A stretch of 64,000 bases of DNA from Oceanisphaera litoralis. GTDB lineage: Bacteria; Pseudomonadota; Gammaproteobacteria; Enterobacterales; Aeromonadaceae. The DNA lies in the NCBI RefSeq assembly GCF_016907015.1, contig NZ_JAFBBE010000004.1, positions 1 through 64,000 of the forward strand, read 5' to 3'. The stretch's first letter is position 1. The number at the start of each line of letters is the position of its first letter. The position numbers were made by a program, and so were the translations under genes. Shown in pieces: positions 7,832-17,206 of the stretch. The notes beneath the pieces were generated by a model, which saw nothing but the letters and a program-made list of their open reading frames with translations, was not told the origin of the DNA and ran no database searches.

Positions 7832-9246
7832 GATAATTTGTCTCCCAACAGGAACGCCAGCGCCTGATCCAGGCGCAAATGGGGCAGCGGCTGTTCCGGC
7901 CGCCACTCGGGCGGGGCGAATTCGGTGAAGTCGAACCCCTGCTGCTGCCAGAAGGCCGCTTCCGGCAAGGACTCGGGGACGTCGCCCGGGTACAGGGCCA
8001 CCGCTTCCCGATTATCCAGCCGCCGGCCCTGCAGCGCCGGTATGGTCTCGCCTCTGTGGCTGACCTGACCGCTGCTGGTAGCGCGAATGGCCGCCAGCGC
8101 CAGGGTATGAATGTCGATCCCCGACAGCCGGGCATGGCGGTGGCCGCCCCGCACCAGGGTGCCGAGCAGGGTGGCCAGCCGGCCGTGCTGATCCGGGGTC
8201 AGATGATCGGCCTTGGTGGCGGCAAACAGCAATTTATCGATGCGTGGCGCAAACAGGCGCTGCCACCAGCCGCTTTTGCCGTACTCGAAGCTCTGCAATA
8301 TGGCGCTCAGCGCCCGGCGCAGATCGGTAAAGCTGTCGGGGCCGCGATTGAGCGGCGTCAGGCAGTCCACCAGCACTATCTGGCGGTCGAAACCGGCGAA
8401 GAAGTTCCGATAAAAACCCTGCACCAGGTGCTTTTTGTAATGCTCGAAGCGCGCTTCCATCATGCCGTAATGGTGGCTGTCATTCAGCCCGCCCGGCACC
8501 GGATCCCACACCCAGGGGACAAACTGCAGCATGGGCGCATCCCGGTATTCGCCGGGCAGAATGAAACGCCCCGGTTGCACCAGATAGGCACCACACTCGC
8601 GCTTGATGTCGTGCAGCCATTGGGTATAGGCCGCCGCCAGCGGCGCCAGTTTGCCATCGTCGGCGAGGCTGTCGGCGGCAAGGGTTGCCCCGGCCTGCAT
8701 CCAGGGCCGGGCCAGCCCGGCCAGCACCGGGGTCTGCAGCAGCTGTCGCTGTTGCTCGCTCCACTGGCCATAACTCATGCCCAGCAACGGCAGATCCAGC
8801 AGCCATTCGCCGGGGTAGTCGACAATTTCCAGATAGAGGGTGGCGGTATCCTGCAGCCTGCGCTTGAGCCGGTTTTTGGGTCGGTAACGAATGGCGAGGG
8901 TGATTTCGCTGATGCCGCGGGTCGGCTCGGGCCAGCAGGGCGGCGTGGCCGAAAGCTGACCCAGCGCCGCCTCGTAACCGAAGGCCGGCACATGATGATG
9001 GCGACTGGGCACCCGCTGTATGCCGAGCAGCCGCCCTTCCGCCGCCGGCGGCCAGTGCGGCAGCCGGGCATCCAGCCCGGCGTGTTCCAGCTGGTTGACC
9101 AGGCTGGTGATGAAGGCGGTCTTGCCGCTACGGCTCAACCCGGTTACCGCCAGCCGCAGGCGTTGGTCCAGCCCGCGCTGTACCCAGGCACCGGCCTTGT
9201 TTCGCCAATGTGAGTTGCGCCACTGAGCCAGTGGCGTCCTGCTCAT
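7828..9246 (-). CDS. ycjX: YcjX family P-loop protein (DUF463), Psp-linked
   Basis: A predicted GTPase-like protein of unknown role, co-expressed with psp genes. The 472 residues are typical. The Walker A motif GLSRSGKTAF lies near 36-45, LEIVDYPGEWLLDLP near 140 resembles a switch/DxxG region, and a later LVDCLTPLNRG segment and AATKADHL resembling the NKxD nucleotide-specificity motif complete the P-loop fold. The ATG overlaps the pspC stop (ATGA at 9243-9246) and its own stop overlaps the ycjF start. It is therefore embedded in the same operon and should be induced by PspF. Confidence 0.9.
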   Translation of the reverse strand: MSRTPLAQWRNSHWRNKAGAWVQRGLDQRLRLAVTGLSRSGKTAFITSLVNQLEHAGLDARLPHWPPAAEGRLLGIQRVPSRHHHVPAFGYEAALGQLSATPPCWPEPTRGISEITLAIRYRPKNRLKRRLQDTATLYLEIVDYPGEWLLDLPLLGMSYGQWSEQQRQLLQTPVLAGLARPWMQAGATLAADSLADDGKLAPLAAAYTQWLHDIKRECGAYLVQPGRFILPGEYRDAPMLQFVPWVWDPVPGGLNDSHHYGMMEARFEHYKKHLVQGFYRNFFAGFDRQIVLVDCLTPLNRGPDSFTDLRRALSAILQSFEYGKSGWWQRLFAPRIDKLLFAATKADHLTPDQHGRLATLLGTLVRGGHRHARLSGIDIHTLALAAIRATSSGQVSHRGETIPALQGRRLDNREAVALYPGDVPESLPEAAFWQQQGFDFTEFAPPEWRPEQPLPHLRLDQALAFLLGDKLS

Positions 9247-9641
9247 TTGTGTTTACTCAAATCATTGAACTCCCGTCGCAGACGAAACTCCCGCGAGGTC
9301 AGCAGCTGCTCCATTTTTGCCACCCGACCATTCAACTGCTGCAACCGGCTTTCCAGTCGGGTCAGCGCCTCTTGCGGCGACAGGCCCGACTGCCAGCCGG
9401 CGGCCTTGACATGCGCCTGCCTGGCCTCTTCCGCCTCTGCCGCCGCCGGCCTGTCTTCCAGCAACAGCCAGGCGGCAATATACAACACAAAGGTCAGAAA
9501 ACTGGCAAACACCAGGCCGGTCAGCGCCAGCACCCGCACCAGCCAGGGCTCGACTTCGGCCTTGCGGGCAATGCCGGCACAGACACCGCCGAGTTTGCCG
9601 TTGCGCTTGTCGCGATACAGATTTATCAAGGTTGACGCCAT
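9243..9641 (-). CDS. pspC: phage shock protein C
   Basis: Inner-membrane sensor that, with PspB, releases PspA from PspF under envelope stress. The 132 residues include the PspC domain (LYRDKRNGKLGGVCAGIARKAE near 8-29, then a hydrophobic helix VRVLALTGLVFASFLTFV near 35-55) and a C-terminal coiled coil with leucine heptads. The gene start overlaps pspB by 16 bp and its stop overlaps ycjX by four. Confidence 0.96.
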   Translation of the reverse strand: MASTLINLYRDKRNGKLGGVCAGIARKAEVEPWLVRVLALTGLVFASFLTFVLYIAAWLLLEDRPAAAEAEEARQAHVKAAGWQSGLSPQEALTRLESRLQQLNGRVAKMEQLLTSREFRLRREFNDLSKHK

Positions 9642-9859
9642 CCGGGGACCTCCTGATCCAGCAGCCGCTCCAGGGTGCTAACCCGTTCGGCCAGCTGTTC
9701 GGTTTGATGCAGGCTCTGCTCCAGTCGCTGACGGGCGGTTTCACCCAGGCCCTCATCGAGCCGGCGCTTGCTGCGATAATGCAGCACCAGCCAGATGGGC
9801 ACCACCAGAAACAGAAAGATATTCAGGGGGGCCACCAGGGCCCAGGCCAGTTCCGACAT
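9626..9859 (-). CDS. pspB: phage shock protein B
   Basis: Small inner-membrane partner of PspC. The 77 residues contain one N-terminal transmembrane helix (about 5-25, PLNIFLFLVVPIWLVLHY) followed by a cytoplasmic coiled coil and the ERLLDQEVPGWR tail typical of PspB. The start overlaps the pspA stop (ATGA at 9859), so translation is coupled. Confidence 0.96.
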   Translation of the reverse strand: MSELAWALVAPLNIFLFLVVPIWLVLHYRSKRRLDEGLGETARQRLEQSLHQTEQLAERVSTLERLLDQEVPGWRQP

Positions 9860-10524
9860 CAGTGCTCCTCATTCTTGTTCATTTTGGCTTTCAGCTTGGC
9901 CAGCTCCTGGCTGATGGCGTCGTCCACCTCCAGTTCGGCAAACGACTGCTCCAGTCCCTTGCTCTGACTGTACAAGTCTGCCCGGGCTTCCAGCTCGTCT
10001 ATTTTTCGTTCCATGCGATCGAATTTGTCGATCGACGAGGCGGTTTCGCTGTGCCGTACCCGCTCCTGCACCTTGATGCGGCTCTGGGCGCTGCGCTCGC
10101 GCAACTGCATCGCCTGCTGGCGGGAACGGGCGTCGACCAGCTTGGCTTCCAGGGCACCGATGGCCTCCGACAGCTTGTTGATGCCTGCTGCCACTGTTTC
10201 GTGTTCATGCTCCAGGGCCTTGAGCAGCTCGCTCTGCTTGCTCTTTTCCAGCAGCGCGGCCCGGGCCAGATCGTCACGCTCGCGGCTCAGGGCCAGCTCC
10301 GCCTTGCCCTGCCATTCGGCCACCCGCTCCCGGTGCCGTTCTATCTGGCGCAGCACATCTTTTTTCTCGGCCAGAAAACGGGCCAGATTGGATCGCTCAC
10401 GCACCAGCTCGTCTTCCATTTCCTGAATGATAAGCCGTACCATTTTGGGCGGATCCTCGGCCTTGTCCAGCAGGGAGTTGAGGTTGGCGTTGATGATGTC
10501 CGCCAGTCGGGAAAATATGCTCAT
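9859..10524 (-). CDS. pspA: phage shock protein A
   Basis: ESCRT-III-related peripheral membrane protein. It binds and inhibits PspF in the cytosol and moves to stressed membranes to stabilise them. The 221 residues have the family N-terminus MSIFSRLADIINANLNSLLD (amphipathic membrane helix), KAEDPPKMVRLIIQEMEDEL and a long helical hairpin rich in Glu, Lys, Arg and Ala. First gene of pspABC-ycjX-ycjF, behind a sigma54 promoter about 90 bases upstream and a stable leader hairpin. Confidence 0.97.
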   Translation of the reverse strand: MSIFSRLADIINANLNSLLDKAEDPPKMVRLIIQEMEDELVRERSNLARFLAEKKDVLRQIERHRERVAEWQGKAELALSRERDDLARAALLEKSKQSELLKALEHEHETVAAGINKLSEAIGALEAKLVDARSRQQAMQLRERSAQSRIKVQERVRHSETASSIDKFDRMERKIDELEARADLYSQSKGLEQSFAELEVDDAISQELAKLKAKMNKNEEH

Positions 10525-10552
10525 GGTGCTGTCTCCTCGCTACATATCATGG

Positions 10553-10574
10553 GGCAAGACTCGGATGTCTTGCC
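10553..10574 (-). other. hairpin in the psp mRNA leader
   Basis: GGCAAGAC, six-base loop, GTCTTGCC: a perfect eight-pair stem between the sigma54 promoter and the pspA ribosome binding site. It has no T-tract, so it is a leader structure rather than a terminator. It may affect mRNA stability or translation. Confidence 0.5.
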
Positions 10575-10613
10575 TTCCTTCTCTTAACTTTACAAGTTGT
10601 ATGCACAAGACGT

Positions 10614-10630
10614 TACAAGTTATATGCCAA
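10614..10630 (-). promoter_or_regulatory. sigma54 promoter of pspABC-ycjXF
   Basis: Read on the minus strand the sequence is TTGGCATATAACTTGTA, matching the -24/-12 consensus TTGGCAC-N5-TTGCW in spacing, with the TTGTA form at -12 that I recall for E. coli pspA. Position (about 90 bases before pspA) and the divergent pspF gene make it the PspF-activated promoter. A degenerate second copy (10591-10608) lies just downstream. Confidence 0.85.
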
Positions 10631-10694
10631 GTCGACATATACCACTAATCATTTGAAATATAGATAAAAACCATAAGCAGGCATCACTCGGGCA

Positions 10695-10724
10695 TTGGCC
10701 GACCTCGGTGAATAAGGCTATTAT
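10695..10724 (+). promoter_or_regulatory. probable sigma70 promoter of pspF
   Basis: TTGGCC, an 18-bp spacer, then TATTAT, ending 28 bases before the pspF ATG. The same 60 bp is where upstream activator sites for the psp promoter would lie, so PspF bound there could also repress its own gene, as known in E. coli. That last point is inference. Confidence 0.5.
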
Positions 10725-10752
10725 CTAGCAAATTTCGCCACCCGGGTGTGCC

Positions 10753-11754
10753 ATGACGGACAATGAGCTGATCGGTCAGTCCAATGCCCTGCTCTCGATA
10801 CTGGAGCAGGTGTCGCTGCTGGCGCCGCTGAACAAACCGATACTGGTGGTGGGCGAGCGCGGCACCGGCAAGGAGCTGATTGCCCACCGGCTGCATTATC
10901 TGTCGCCCCGCTGGCAGCAGCCCTTTGTTTCCCTCAACTGCGCCACCCTGGCCGAGACCCTGCTGGAAAGCGAGCTGTTCGGCCATGAGGCCGGCGCCTT
11001 CACCGGTGCCCGGAAACGTCATCAGGGTCGTTTCGAACGGGCCGATGGCGGCACCCTCTTTCTCGACGAGCTGGCCAGCACCAGCCCGAGGGTGCAGGAG
11101 AAACTGCTGAGGGTGATCGAATACGGTGAATTCGAACGGGTCGGCGGCAGTCAGCCGGTCCGGGTCGATGTACGGCTGGTCTGTGCCAGCAACCGGGATC
11201 TGCCCGGATTGGCCCAAAAGGAAGACTTCAGGGCCGATCTGCTTGATAGACTGGCCTTCGATGTGGTTACATTGCCGCCCCTGCGGGCCCGGGATGACGA
11301 TATTCTGCGCCTGGCCGAGCATTTTGCCGTCACCCTGTGCATGGAGCTCGGCTGGCCGCTGTTTGCCGGTTTCAGCCCGGCCGTGCGCCGGCAACTGCTG
11401 GCCCACCCCTGGCCGGGCAATGTCCGGGAGCTCAAGAACGTGATTGAGCGCAGCCTCTATCATCATGGCCGACCGGAGGTGGCGCTGAGCGAGCTGTACC
11501 TGGATCCCTTCGCCTCGCCCTGGCGCCCGGCAACGCCAAGCCGGAACCATAGCGATACCGGGCTGCCGCTCGATCTCAAGGCGCATCTGGCCCGGGAGGA
11601 AGTCCGGCTGCTCGGGCTCGCTCTGGAACAGGCCCGATATCATCAACGGCAGGCGGCCGAGCTGCTGGGCCTGAGTTATCATCAGTTGCGTGGCTTGCTG
11701 CGTAAATATGCTTCCCTGCTGCCAACCGGCGAGCAGGAAGACCCCAAGGATTAG
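10753..11754 (+). CDS. pspF: psp operon transcriptional activator PspF
   Basis: Sigma54 enhancer-binding AAA+ ATPase that drives the psp operon. The 333 residues lack an N-terminal receiver domain, as is diagnostic for PspF. Walker A GERGTGKE is at 34-41, the sigma54-contact loop GAFTGA at 81-86, Walker B TLFLDEL at 101-107, the arginine-finger region FRADLLDRLAF follows, and a C-terminal Fis-type helix-turn-helix contains RQAAELLGLSYHQLRGLLRK. It is divergent from pspA and followed two bases later by sapA, so pspF and sap are probably co-transcribed. Confidence 0.96.
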   Translation: MTDNELIGQSNALLSILEQVSLLAPLNKPILVVGERGTGKELIAHRLHYLSPRWQQPFVSLNCATLAETLLESELFGHEAGAFTGARKRHQGRFERADGGTLFLDELASTSPRVQEKLLRVIEYGEFERVGGSQPVRVDVRLVCASNRDLPGLAQKEDFRADLLDRLAFDVVTLPPLRARDDDILRLAEHFAVTLCMELGWPLFAGFSPAVRRQLLAHPWPGNVRELKNVIERSLYHHGRPEVALSELYLDPFASPWRPATPSRNHSDTGLPLDLKAHLAREEVRLLGLALEQARYHQRQAAELLGLSYHQLRGLLRKYASLLPTGEQEDPKD

Positions 11755-11756
11755 GC

Positions 11757-13358
11757 ATGCGTTTATGGCTCTGGAGTCTGCTGGCTACCCTGCTACTGGC
11801 AGGATGTGACGGCGGCAACCGACAACTGGCACAGGAAAGTCTGCTCTATTGTGTAGAAGGGACCCCGCTCACCTTCAACCCACAACTGGTTACCTCCACC
11901 GAAACCCTGGACGCCACTGCCCATCAGCTCTACGACCGGCTGCTGGATATCGACCCGGACAGCCAGCAGCCGATACCGGCGCTGGCCACCGAATGGGAGC
12001 GCAGCGACGACGGCCTTCGCTATCGTTTTACCCTGCGCCCCGGCGTGACCTTCCATGATACCGACTGGTTCAGCCCCGGCCGGCCACTGACCGCCGACGA
12101 TGTGGTCTTTACCTTCTCCCGCCTGATTGACTCAGACCACCCCTATCATGCGATAAGCGGGGGCCGTTATCCCTTTTTTGACAGCATCGGCTGGCCGGCG
12201 CTGGTCAGCGAGATACAGGCGCTGAACGAGCACCAGGTGGAATTTGTGCTGACCCGCCCCAACGCCTCTTTTCTGACCAACCTGGCCACCGACTACGCTG
12301 TGATACTGTCGGCAGAATACGGGGCCCAGCTGCTGGCGACGGGGCACCCCGAGCGGCTCGATCAGCAGCCGGTCGGCACCGGCCCCTTTCTGCTGAACCT
12401 GTACCGACCCGACGAATTTATCCGCTATCATCGCCACCCCGGCTATTGGCGCGGCAGCACCCGGCTGGCCCAGCTGGTGTTCGACATTACCCCAAAATCA
12501 TCCAAGCGACTGGCCAAGCTGCTGACCGGCGAATGTGATGTGATGGCTCATCCGGCCACCAGCCAGCTGTCGGTGATTAAACAGCACTCCGAGCTGGCCC
12601 TGAGCCAGGCCACCGGCATGAACGTGGCGATACTGGCGCTCAATACCCAGAAAGCGCCCTTCGATGACCTCCGGGTGCGCAAGGCCTTGAGTCTGGCGCT
12701 GAACAGAACCGATGTGCTGCAGGCCGTGTATTTCGACATCGGCTCGCTTGCCGAGTCGCTGCTGCCACCCGTGTCCTGGGGCCATGACCCCAACCTCTTG
12801 ATGCCGCTGCCGGATCAGACTCGGGCCCTGTGGTTGCTGGAACAGGCCGGCCTGAGCGATGGCTTTGACATGACCCTGCTGATCCCTTCTGGCGCCCGTA
12901 CCTACAACCCGGACGGGCTCAAGACCGGCCAGCTGATCCAGCGCCGGCTGGCCACGCTGGGCATCCGGGTCAAACTGCTCGGCCTGGAAGAGCAGATTCT
13001 GCGTCGAAAGCTGCTGGCAGGAGAACAGGAAGCGGTGCTGACCGGCTGGTCGGCCGACACTCCGGATCCGGATAATATGCTGCGCAACCTGCTCAGCTGT
13101 CAGGCCATAGCCGCCGGCACCAACGCCAGTCGCTGGTGTCATCCGCTGTTTGAACAACAGCTGGGTCTGGCGCTGACCGAGCCGCAACTGGAGCGTCGCA
13201 TTGGTCACTATCAGCTGGCGCAGCAGCTGGCCTATCAGGACATGCCGATGATACCGCTGGTGCACAGCCAGCGGCTGCAGGCCCATCGTAAACAGGTCAA
13301 GGGATTGCGCCTGTTACCCTATGGCGGTGTCGCCTTTCATCAGGCCTACAAGGAGTAA
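11757..13358 (+). CDS. sapA: SapA, periplasmic peptide-binding protein of the Sap ABC transporter
   Basis: Solute-binding protein (SBP family 5, DppA/OppA type) linked to antimicrobial-peptide resistance and peptide or haem uptake in other bacteria. The 533 residues begin with a lipoprotein-like signal (LLATLLLAGC, Cys17) and include the family-5 signature around LADVVFTFSRL-like TADDVVFTF (near 110-120) and GTGPFLLNLYRPDEFI (near 205). The next gene starts two bases after its stop. A membrane-anchored rather than freely periplasmic protein is predicted from the cysteine. Confidence 0.92.
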   Translation: MRLWLWSLLATLLLAGCDGGNRQLAQESLLYCVEGTPLTFNPQLVTSTETLDATAHQLYDRLLDIDPDSQQPIPALATEWERSDDGLRYRFTLRPGVTFHDTDWFSPGRPLTADDVVFTFSRLIDSDHPYHAISGGRYPFFDSIGWPALVSEIQALNEHQVEFVLTRPNASFLTNLATDYAVILSAEYGAQLLATGHPERLDQQPVGTGPFLLNLYRPDEFIRYHRHPGYWRGSTRLAQLVFDITPKSSKRLAKLLTGECDVMAHPATSQLSVIKQHSELALSQATGMNVAILALNTQKAPFDDLRVRKALSLALNRTDVLQAVYFDIGSLAESLLPPVSWGHDPNLLMPLPDQTRALWLLEQAGLSDGFDMTLLIPSGARTYNPDGLKTGQLIQRRLATLGIRVKLLGLEEQILRRKLLAGEQEAVLTGWSADTPDPDNMLRNLLSCQAIAAGTNASRWCHPLFEQQLGLALTEPQLERRIGHYQLAQQLAYQDMPMIPLVHSQRLQAHRKQVKGLRLLPYGGVAFHQAYKE

Positions 13359-13360
13359 CC

Positions 13361-14323
13361 ATGCTGCATTACCTGTTACGGCGCCTCGGCCTGCTGCTGA
13401 CCACACTGCTGATGCTGACCCTGGTCGCCTATGTGCTGGAATTTAAACTTCTGGAGGATGACCAGAGCGACTTCACGACCGGCTATCTCGCCTTTCTGCA
13501 GCAGCTGCTGGCCGGCGACTTCGGTATTTCCAGCGCCACCGGCCTGCCGGTACTGGGGGCGATCGGCCAGTATTTTCCCGCTACCCTAGAGCTGTGTCTG
13601 GCCGCCTTTGCCCTCTCGTTGCTGGTGGGAGTGCCGGCGGGTACCCTGGCGGCCCTGCGTCAGGGCCGCTGGCAGGACACCCTGATCCTCACCGCTACCC
13701 TGATCGGCTATTCGGTCCCGGTGTTCTGGCTGGGTCTGTTGCTGGTGATGTTTTTCTCGCTCCATCTGGGCTGGCTGCCGGTATCGGGTCAGCTCAGCCT
13801 CTTGTACGAGATAGAGCAGGTGACCGGCATCATGACCATAGATACACTGCTGGCCGACAGCCCGTATCGCTGGCCCGCCTTTCTCGACGCCCTCCGTCAT
13901 CTGATACTGCCGGCACTGGTACTGTCCGTCGTGCCCACCACCGAAGTGATCCGCCAGATCCGCAGCGCCCTGCTGGAAGTGCTCAAACAGAACTATATTC
14001 GTGCCGCCCTGACCAAGGGACTGAGCGACACCCGGGTCATACTGCGCCACGGTCTGCGCAACGCCTTTCCCATGGCCATCCCCACCCTGGGCCTGCAGTT
14101 TGGCACCGTGCTGACGTCGGCCATCATGACCGAAATCGTGTTCGACTGGCCCGGTCTCGGCCGCTGGCTGGTGACCAGCATCGCGCTGCAGGATTATGCC
14201 GCCATCAAGGGCGGCACCCTGGCCATTGCCACCTTCACCATAGTGGCCAGCTCCGCCGTAGAGGTGCTATCCACCCTGATTTACCCCGCCAGAAGGAGGG
14301 CCATTTATGTCCGGCAGGGCTAA
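13361..14323 (+). CDS. sapB: SapB, inner-membrane permease
   Basis: First permease subunit of the Sap transporter, DppB/OppB type. The 320 residues have an N-terminal helix (LGLLLTTLLMLTLVAYV), about five more membrane helices and the BPD_transp EAA loop (KQNYIRAALTKGLSDTRVI near 208-226) that contacts the ATPases. It overlaps sapC by 17 bp, consistent with coupled translation. Confidence 0.93.
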   Translation: MLHYLLRRLGLLLTTLLMLTLVAYVLEFKLLEDDQSDFTTGYLAFLQQLLAGDFGISSATGLPVLGAIGQYFPATLELCLAAFALSLLVGVPAGTLAALRQGRWQDTLILTATLIGYSVPVFWLGLLLVMFFSLHLGWLPVSGQLSLLYEIEQVTGIMTIDTLLADSPYRWPAFLDALRHLILPALVLSVVPTTEVIRQIRSALLEVLKQNYIRAALTKGLSDTRVILRHGLRNAFPMAIPTLGLQFGTVLTSAIMTEIVFDWPGLGRWLVTSIALQDYAAIKGGTLAIATFTIVASSAVEVLSTLIYPARRRAIYVRQG

Positions 14324-15200
14324 TATCTACCCGGAATTGCATGTGCGCTCGCCGCGCGAGCAGGCCTGGGAGCTGTTTCGCCAGAATACGCTGGCCATGG
14401 TGGGCCTCTGGGGGCTGGGGTTGCTGTCATTGCTGACCTTGTTCGCTCCCTGGCTGGCGCCTTATGCCCCTTACGAGCAGTTCAGCCAGGCATTGCTGAT
14501 ACCGCCATCCTGGGCCGACGAAGGCGATATCGACTTTTTTCTCGGCACCGACGATCTGGGTCGCGACATGCTGTCCCGACTGATGTTTGGTGCCCGCCTC
14601 ACCTTCGGCAACGCCATACTGGTGGTACTGGTGGCACTGCTGGCTGGGGCTTGCATCGGTATTGTCGGGGGCATGAGCAAAGGCTTCAAGGCCAGCATTC
14701 TCAACCATTTTCTCGATACCCTGCTGTCGATCCCCTCGCTGTTGCTGGCGATTATCTTCGTCGCCATTCTGGGTCCAGGCCTGTTCAATACCCTGACAGC
14801 CATTACCCTGGCGCTGATCCCGCAGTTTGCGCGCGCCATCTATAATGCCGTCTCCGACGAAATGCAGAAGGAATACATCATCGCCCTGCGGCTGGATGGC
14901 GGCACCCGCTGGCGTATACTCAAACTGGGTGTGTTGCCCAACCTGAGCGACACCATCGTCAGCCAGACCACCCGCGGGCTGTCTGCTGCCATTCTCGACA
15001 TTACCGCCGTGGGCTTTCTTGGCCTGGGTGCCCAGCCGCCCCGCCCCGAATGGGGCGCCATGCTGTCCCATGCCATCGACCTGGTGTATATCGCCCCCTG
15101 GACCGTGACCCTGCCGGGCATGGCCATCGTGCTCAGCATACTGGTGATCAACATGGTCGGCGAAGGCCTGCGCCAGACCATCAACGAGGTAATGGACTGA
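14307..15200 (+). CDS. sapC: SapC, inner-membrane permease
   Basis: Second permease subunit, DppC/OppC type, 297 residues. The N-terminus ([19 protein letters not shown]) matches SapC, followed by a first membrane helix near 30-50, [20 protein letters not shown] in the periplasmic segment and the EAA loop near [18 protein letters not shown]. The stop codon overlaps the ATG of sapD (ATGGACTGATG context), completing a tightly coupled operon. Confidence 0.94.
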   Translation: MSGRANIYPELHVRSPREQAWELFRQNTLAMVGLWGLGLLSLLTLFAPWLAPYAPYEQFSQALLIPPSWADEGDIDFFLGTDDLGRDMLSRLMFGARLTFGNAILVVLVALLAGACIGIVGGMSKGFKASILNHFLDTLLSIPSLLLAIIFVAILGPGLFNTLTAITLALIPQFARAIYNAVSDEMQKEYIIALRLDGGTRWRILKLGVLPNLSDTIVSQTTRGLSAAILDITAVGFLGLGAQPPRPEWGAMLSHAIDLVYIAPWTVTLPGMAIVLSILVINMVGEGLRQTINEVMD

Positions 15201-16201
15201 TGCCACTACTGGATATTCGTAATCTCACCATAGAGATAGAAACCCCCCAGGGGCTGGTCAAGGCGGTGGACAAACTCAGCCTGACCCTGGCCGATGGTGA
15301 AATTCGCGGCCTGGTGGGCGAGTCGGGCTCCGGCAAGAGTCTGGTGGCCGAGACCATCGTCGGCATCGCCAAGGACACCTGGCGGGTCACCGCCGATCGC
15401 ATGTATCTCGACAACATCGACTTGCTCAGCCTGTCTCACAAGGAGCGGCGGCGCATCATGGGGCGGGATATCGCCATGGTGTTTCAGGAGCCGTCCAGCT
15501 GCCTGGATCCGTCCGAGCGCATCGGCGCCCAGCTGATCGAGGCCATTCCGTCCCGCAGCTTTCAGGGCAAATGGTGGCAGCGCTGGCACTGGCGCCGCAA
15601 GCAGGCGACCGCGTTACTGCACAGAGTGGGAATTCGTGAGCCAAAAGCCGTGATGAATGCCTACCCTTACCAACTGTCCGAGGGGGTCTGCCAGAAAGTG
15701 ATGATCGCCATGGCCGTCGCCAACCGGCCCAAGCTGCTGGTGGCGGATGAACCCACCAATGCCATGGAAGCCTCCAATCAGGCCCAGATACTGCGGCTGC
15801 TGGAACGGGTCAACAAGCTGTCGGGGACCACCATCTTGCTGATCAGCAATGATCTGACCACCTTTGCCCGGCTGACCCACAACATCACAGTGATGTATTG
15901 CGGCCAGGCGGTGGAGTCCGGCACCCGGGAGCAGATCCTGACCCGGCCTCGCCATCCCTATACCGCCGCCCTGCTGCAGATGATGCCGGATCTGGACGGC
16001 AGTCTGCCGCACAAGTCCCGGCTCAACATACTGCCGGGGGTCATACCGCCCTTGCAAAGCCTGCCCATCGGCTGCCGACTGGGGCCCCGCTGCCCCAAGG
16101 CCCAGCGGCAATGCGTGATCACCCCTCCCCTGGCCAAGATCAAGGGACAGACCTATTACTGCCACTTTCCGCTCAACATGCCTGAAGGTAAGTCCAAATG
16201 A
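15200..16201 (+). CDS. sapD: SapD, ATP-binding subunit
   Basis: ATPase of the Sap transporter, 333 residues, DppD/OppD type. Walker A GESGSGKS is near 38-45, the Q-loop [13 protein letters not shown] near 93, and Walker [13 protein letters not shown] near 177. The C-terminus carries a cysteine-rich oligopeptide-type tail ([15 protein letters not shown]) that in this family can bind an Fe-S cluster. The ABC signature is LSEGVCQKV instead of LSGGQ; a degenerate signature is usual for SapD and should not be read as inactivation. The start at 15200 overlaps the sapC stop; the longer frame from 15050 lies inside sapC. Confidence 0.94.
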   Translation: MPLLDIRNLTIEIETPQGLVKAVDKLSLTLADGEIRGLVGESGSGKSLVAETIVGIAKDTWRVTADRMYLDNIDLLSLSHKERRRIMGRDIAMVFQEPSSCLDPSERIGAQLIEAIPSRSFQGKWWQRWHWRRKQATALLHRVGIREPKAVMNAYPYQLSEGVCQKVMIAMAVANRPKLLVADEPTNAMEASNQAQILRLLERVNKLSGTTILLISNDLTTFARLTHNITVMYCGQAVESGTREQILTRPRHPYTAALLQMMPDLDGSLPHKSRLNILPGVIPPLQSLPIGCRLGPRCPKAQRQCVITPPLAKIKGQTYYCHFPLNMPEGKSK

Positions 16202-16995
16202 GCCAGGTGCCTCTGCTCAAGGTCGATAATCTCGGCAAGGTATTCGTGACCCACAGCGGGCTGTTTCGCAAGGTCACCAAAACCGCCTTCCACCCCCTGT
16301 CCTTTACCCTGGAACGGGGCCAGACCCTGGCGGTGATGGGCGATGCCGGCTCGGGGAAAAGCTCCCTGGCCCGGGTGCTGGCCGGGGTAATGCCTCCCTC
16401 CAAAGGCAGCATTTACATCGACGGTGACAAAATAGCGCCGGGTGATGACAAGAAGCGCTGCCAACTGCTGCGGATGATATTTCAGGATCCCAACACCTCG
16501 CTCAACCCCCGCAATCGCATCGGTCAGATCCTGGAAACCCCGCTCATCCTCAATACCAATCTGGATGCCGAACAACGTGAAGCCATGGTGCTGGATACCC
16601 TGCGTATGGTGGGGCTGCTGCCGGATCACTACCATTTTTACCCGCAGATGATTTCCACCGGCCAGAAACAAAGGGTCGCCCTGGCCCGGGCGCTGATCCT
16701 GTCACCCAAGATCATCGTCGCCGACGAAGCCATCTCCAACCTGGATATTTCGGTGCGCTCGCAGATCATCAACCTGCTGCTCAGCCTGCAGGCGACCCTG
16801 GGCCTGTCCTACATTATCGTGGCCAACGATCTGGGGGTGGTGCGCCATGTCAGCGACCAGGTGATCCTGATGCACGACGGCCATGTGGTCGAAGCCGGTC
16901 CCACCCATAAGGTACTGACCAACCCCCAGAGCGAACAAGGGTTGCGCCTGCTGCAGAATTACAACAACGAATACCGCTGGCACCCTGTCGATTAA
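16198..16995 (+). CDS. sapF: SapF, ATP-binding subunit
   Basis: Second ATPase of the Sap transporter, 265 residues, DppF/OppF type. Walker [10 protein letters not shown] is near 48-56, Q-loop [14 protein letters not shown] near 97, signature [15 protein letters not shown] near 151 and Walker [13 protein letters not shown] near 172. It overlaps sapD by four bases (ATGA). It ends the pspF-sapABCDF unit; the 211 bp after it contain no clear terminator, only the operator-like palindromes of the efflux operon. Confidence 0.94.
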   Translation: MSQVPLLKVDNLGKVFVTHSGLFRKVTKTAFHPLSFTLERGQTLAVMGDAGSGKSSLARVLAGVMPPSKGSIYIDGDKIAPGDDKKRCQLLRMIFQDPNTSLNPRNRIGQILETPLILNTNLDAEQREAMVLDTLRMVGLLPDHYHFYPQMISTGQKQRVALARALILSPKIIVADEAISNLDISVRSQIINLLLSLQATLGLSYIIVANDLGVVRHVSDQVILMHDGHVVEAGPTHKVLTNPQSEQGLRLLQNYNNEYRWHPVD

Positions 16996-17113
16996 GCCCC
17001 GACCGGCACCCTCTGCCTTTCACGCTCTCCGACGGTCCTGCTACTGCGCACCGGCAAGACAGGAACAATACGCTGTTTTCGGCTAGCCCCACAAAATTGT
17101 CACTTGAAATTAA

Positions 17114-17155
17114 GTGAATGATCGTTCACTCTCTGCGAATGAATGAACATTCATT
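17114..17155 (+). promoter_or_regulatory. two inverted repeats upstream of the RND operon, probable TetR-family operators
   Basis: GTGAATGATCGTTCAC (17114-17129) is a near-perfect dyad. AATGAATG-AA-CATTCATT (17138-17155) is a perfect eight-base inverted repeat with a two-base centre. Both lie 50-90 bases before the efflux operon. TGAATG/CATTCA half-sites resemble operators of AcrR-like TetR repressors. The obvious candidate ligand is the TetR protein at 22929-23597. Confidence 0.65.
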
Positions 17156-17206
17156 ATTTGTCTTAGACTCCCGATAACAACATCCAGCATGCAAGCGAGA
17201 CCCACT

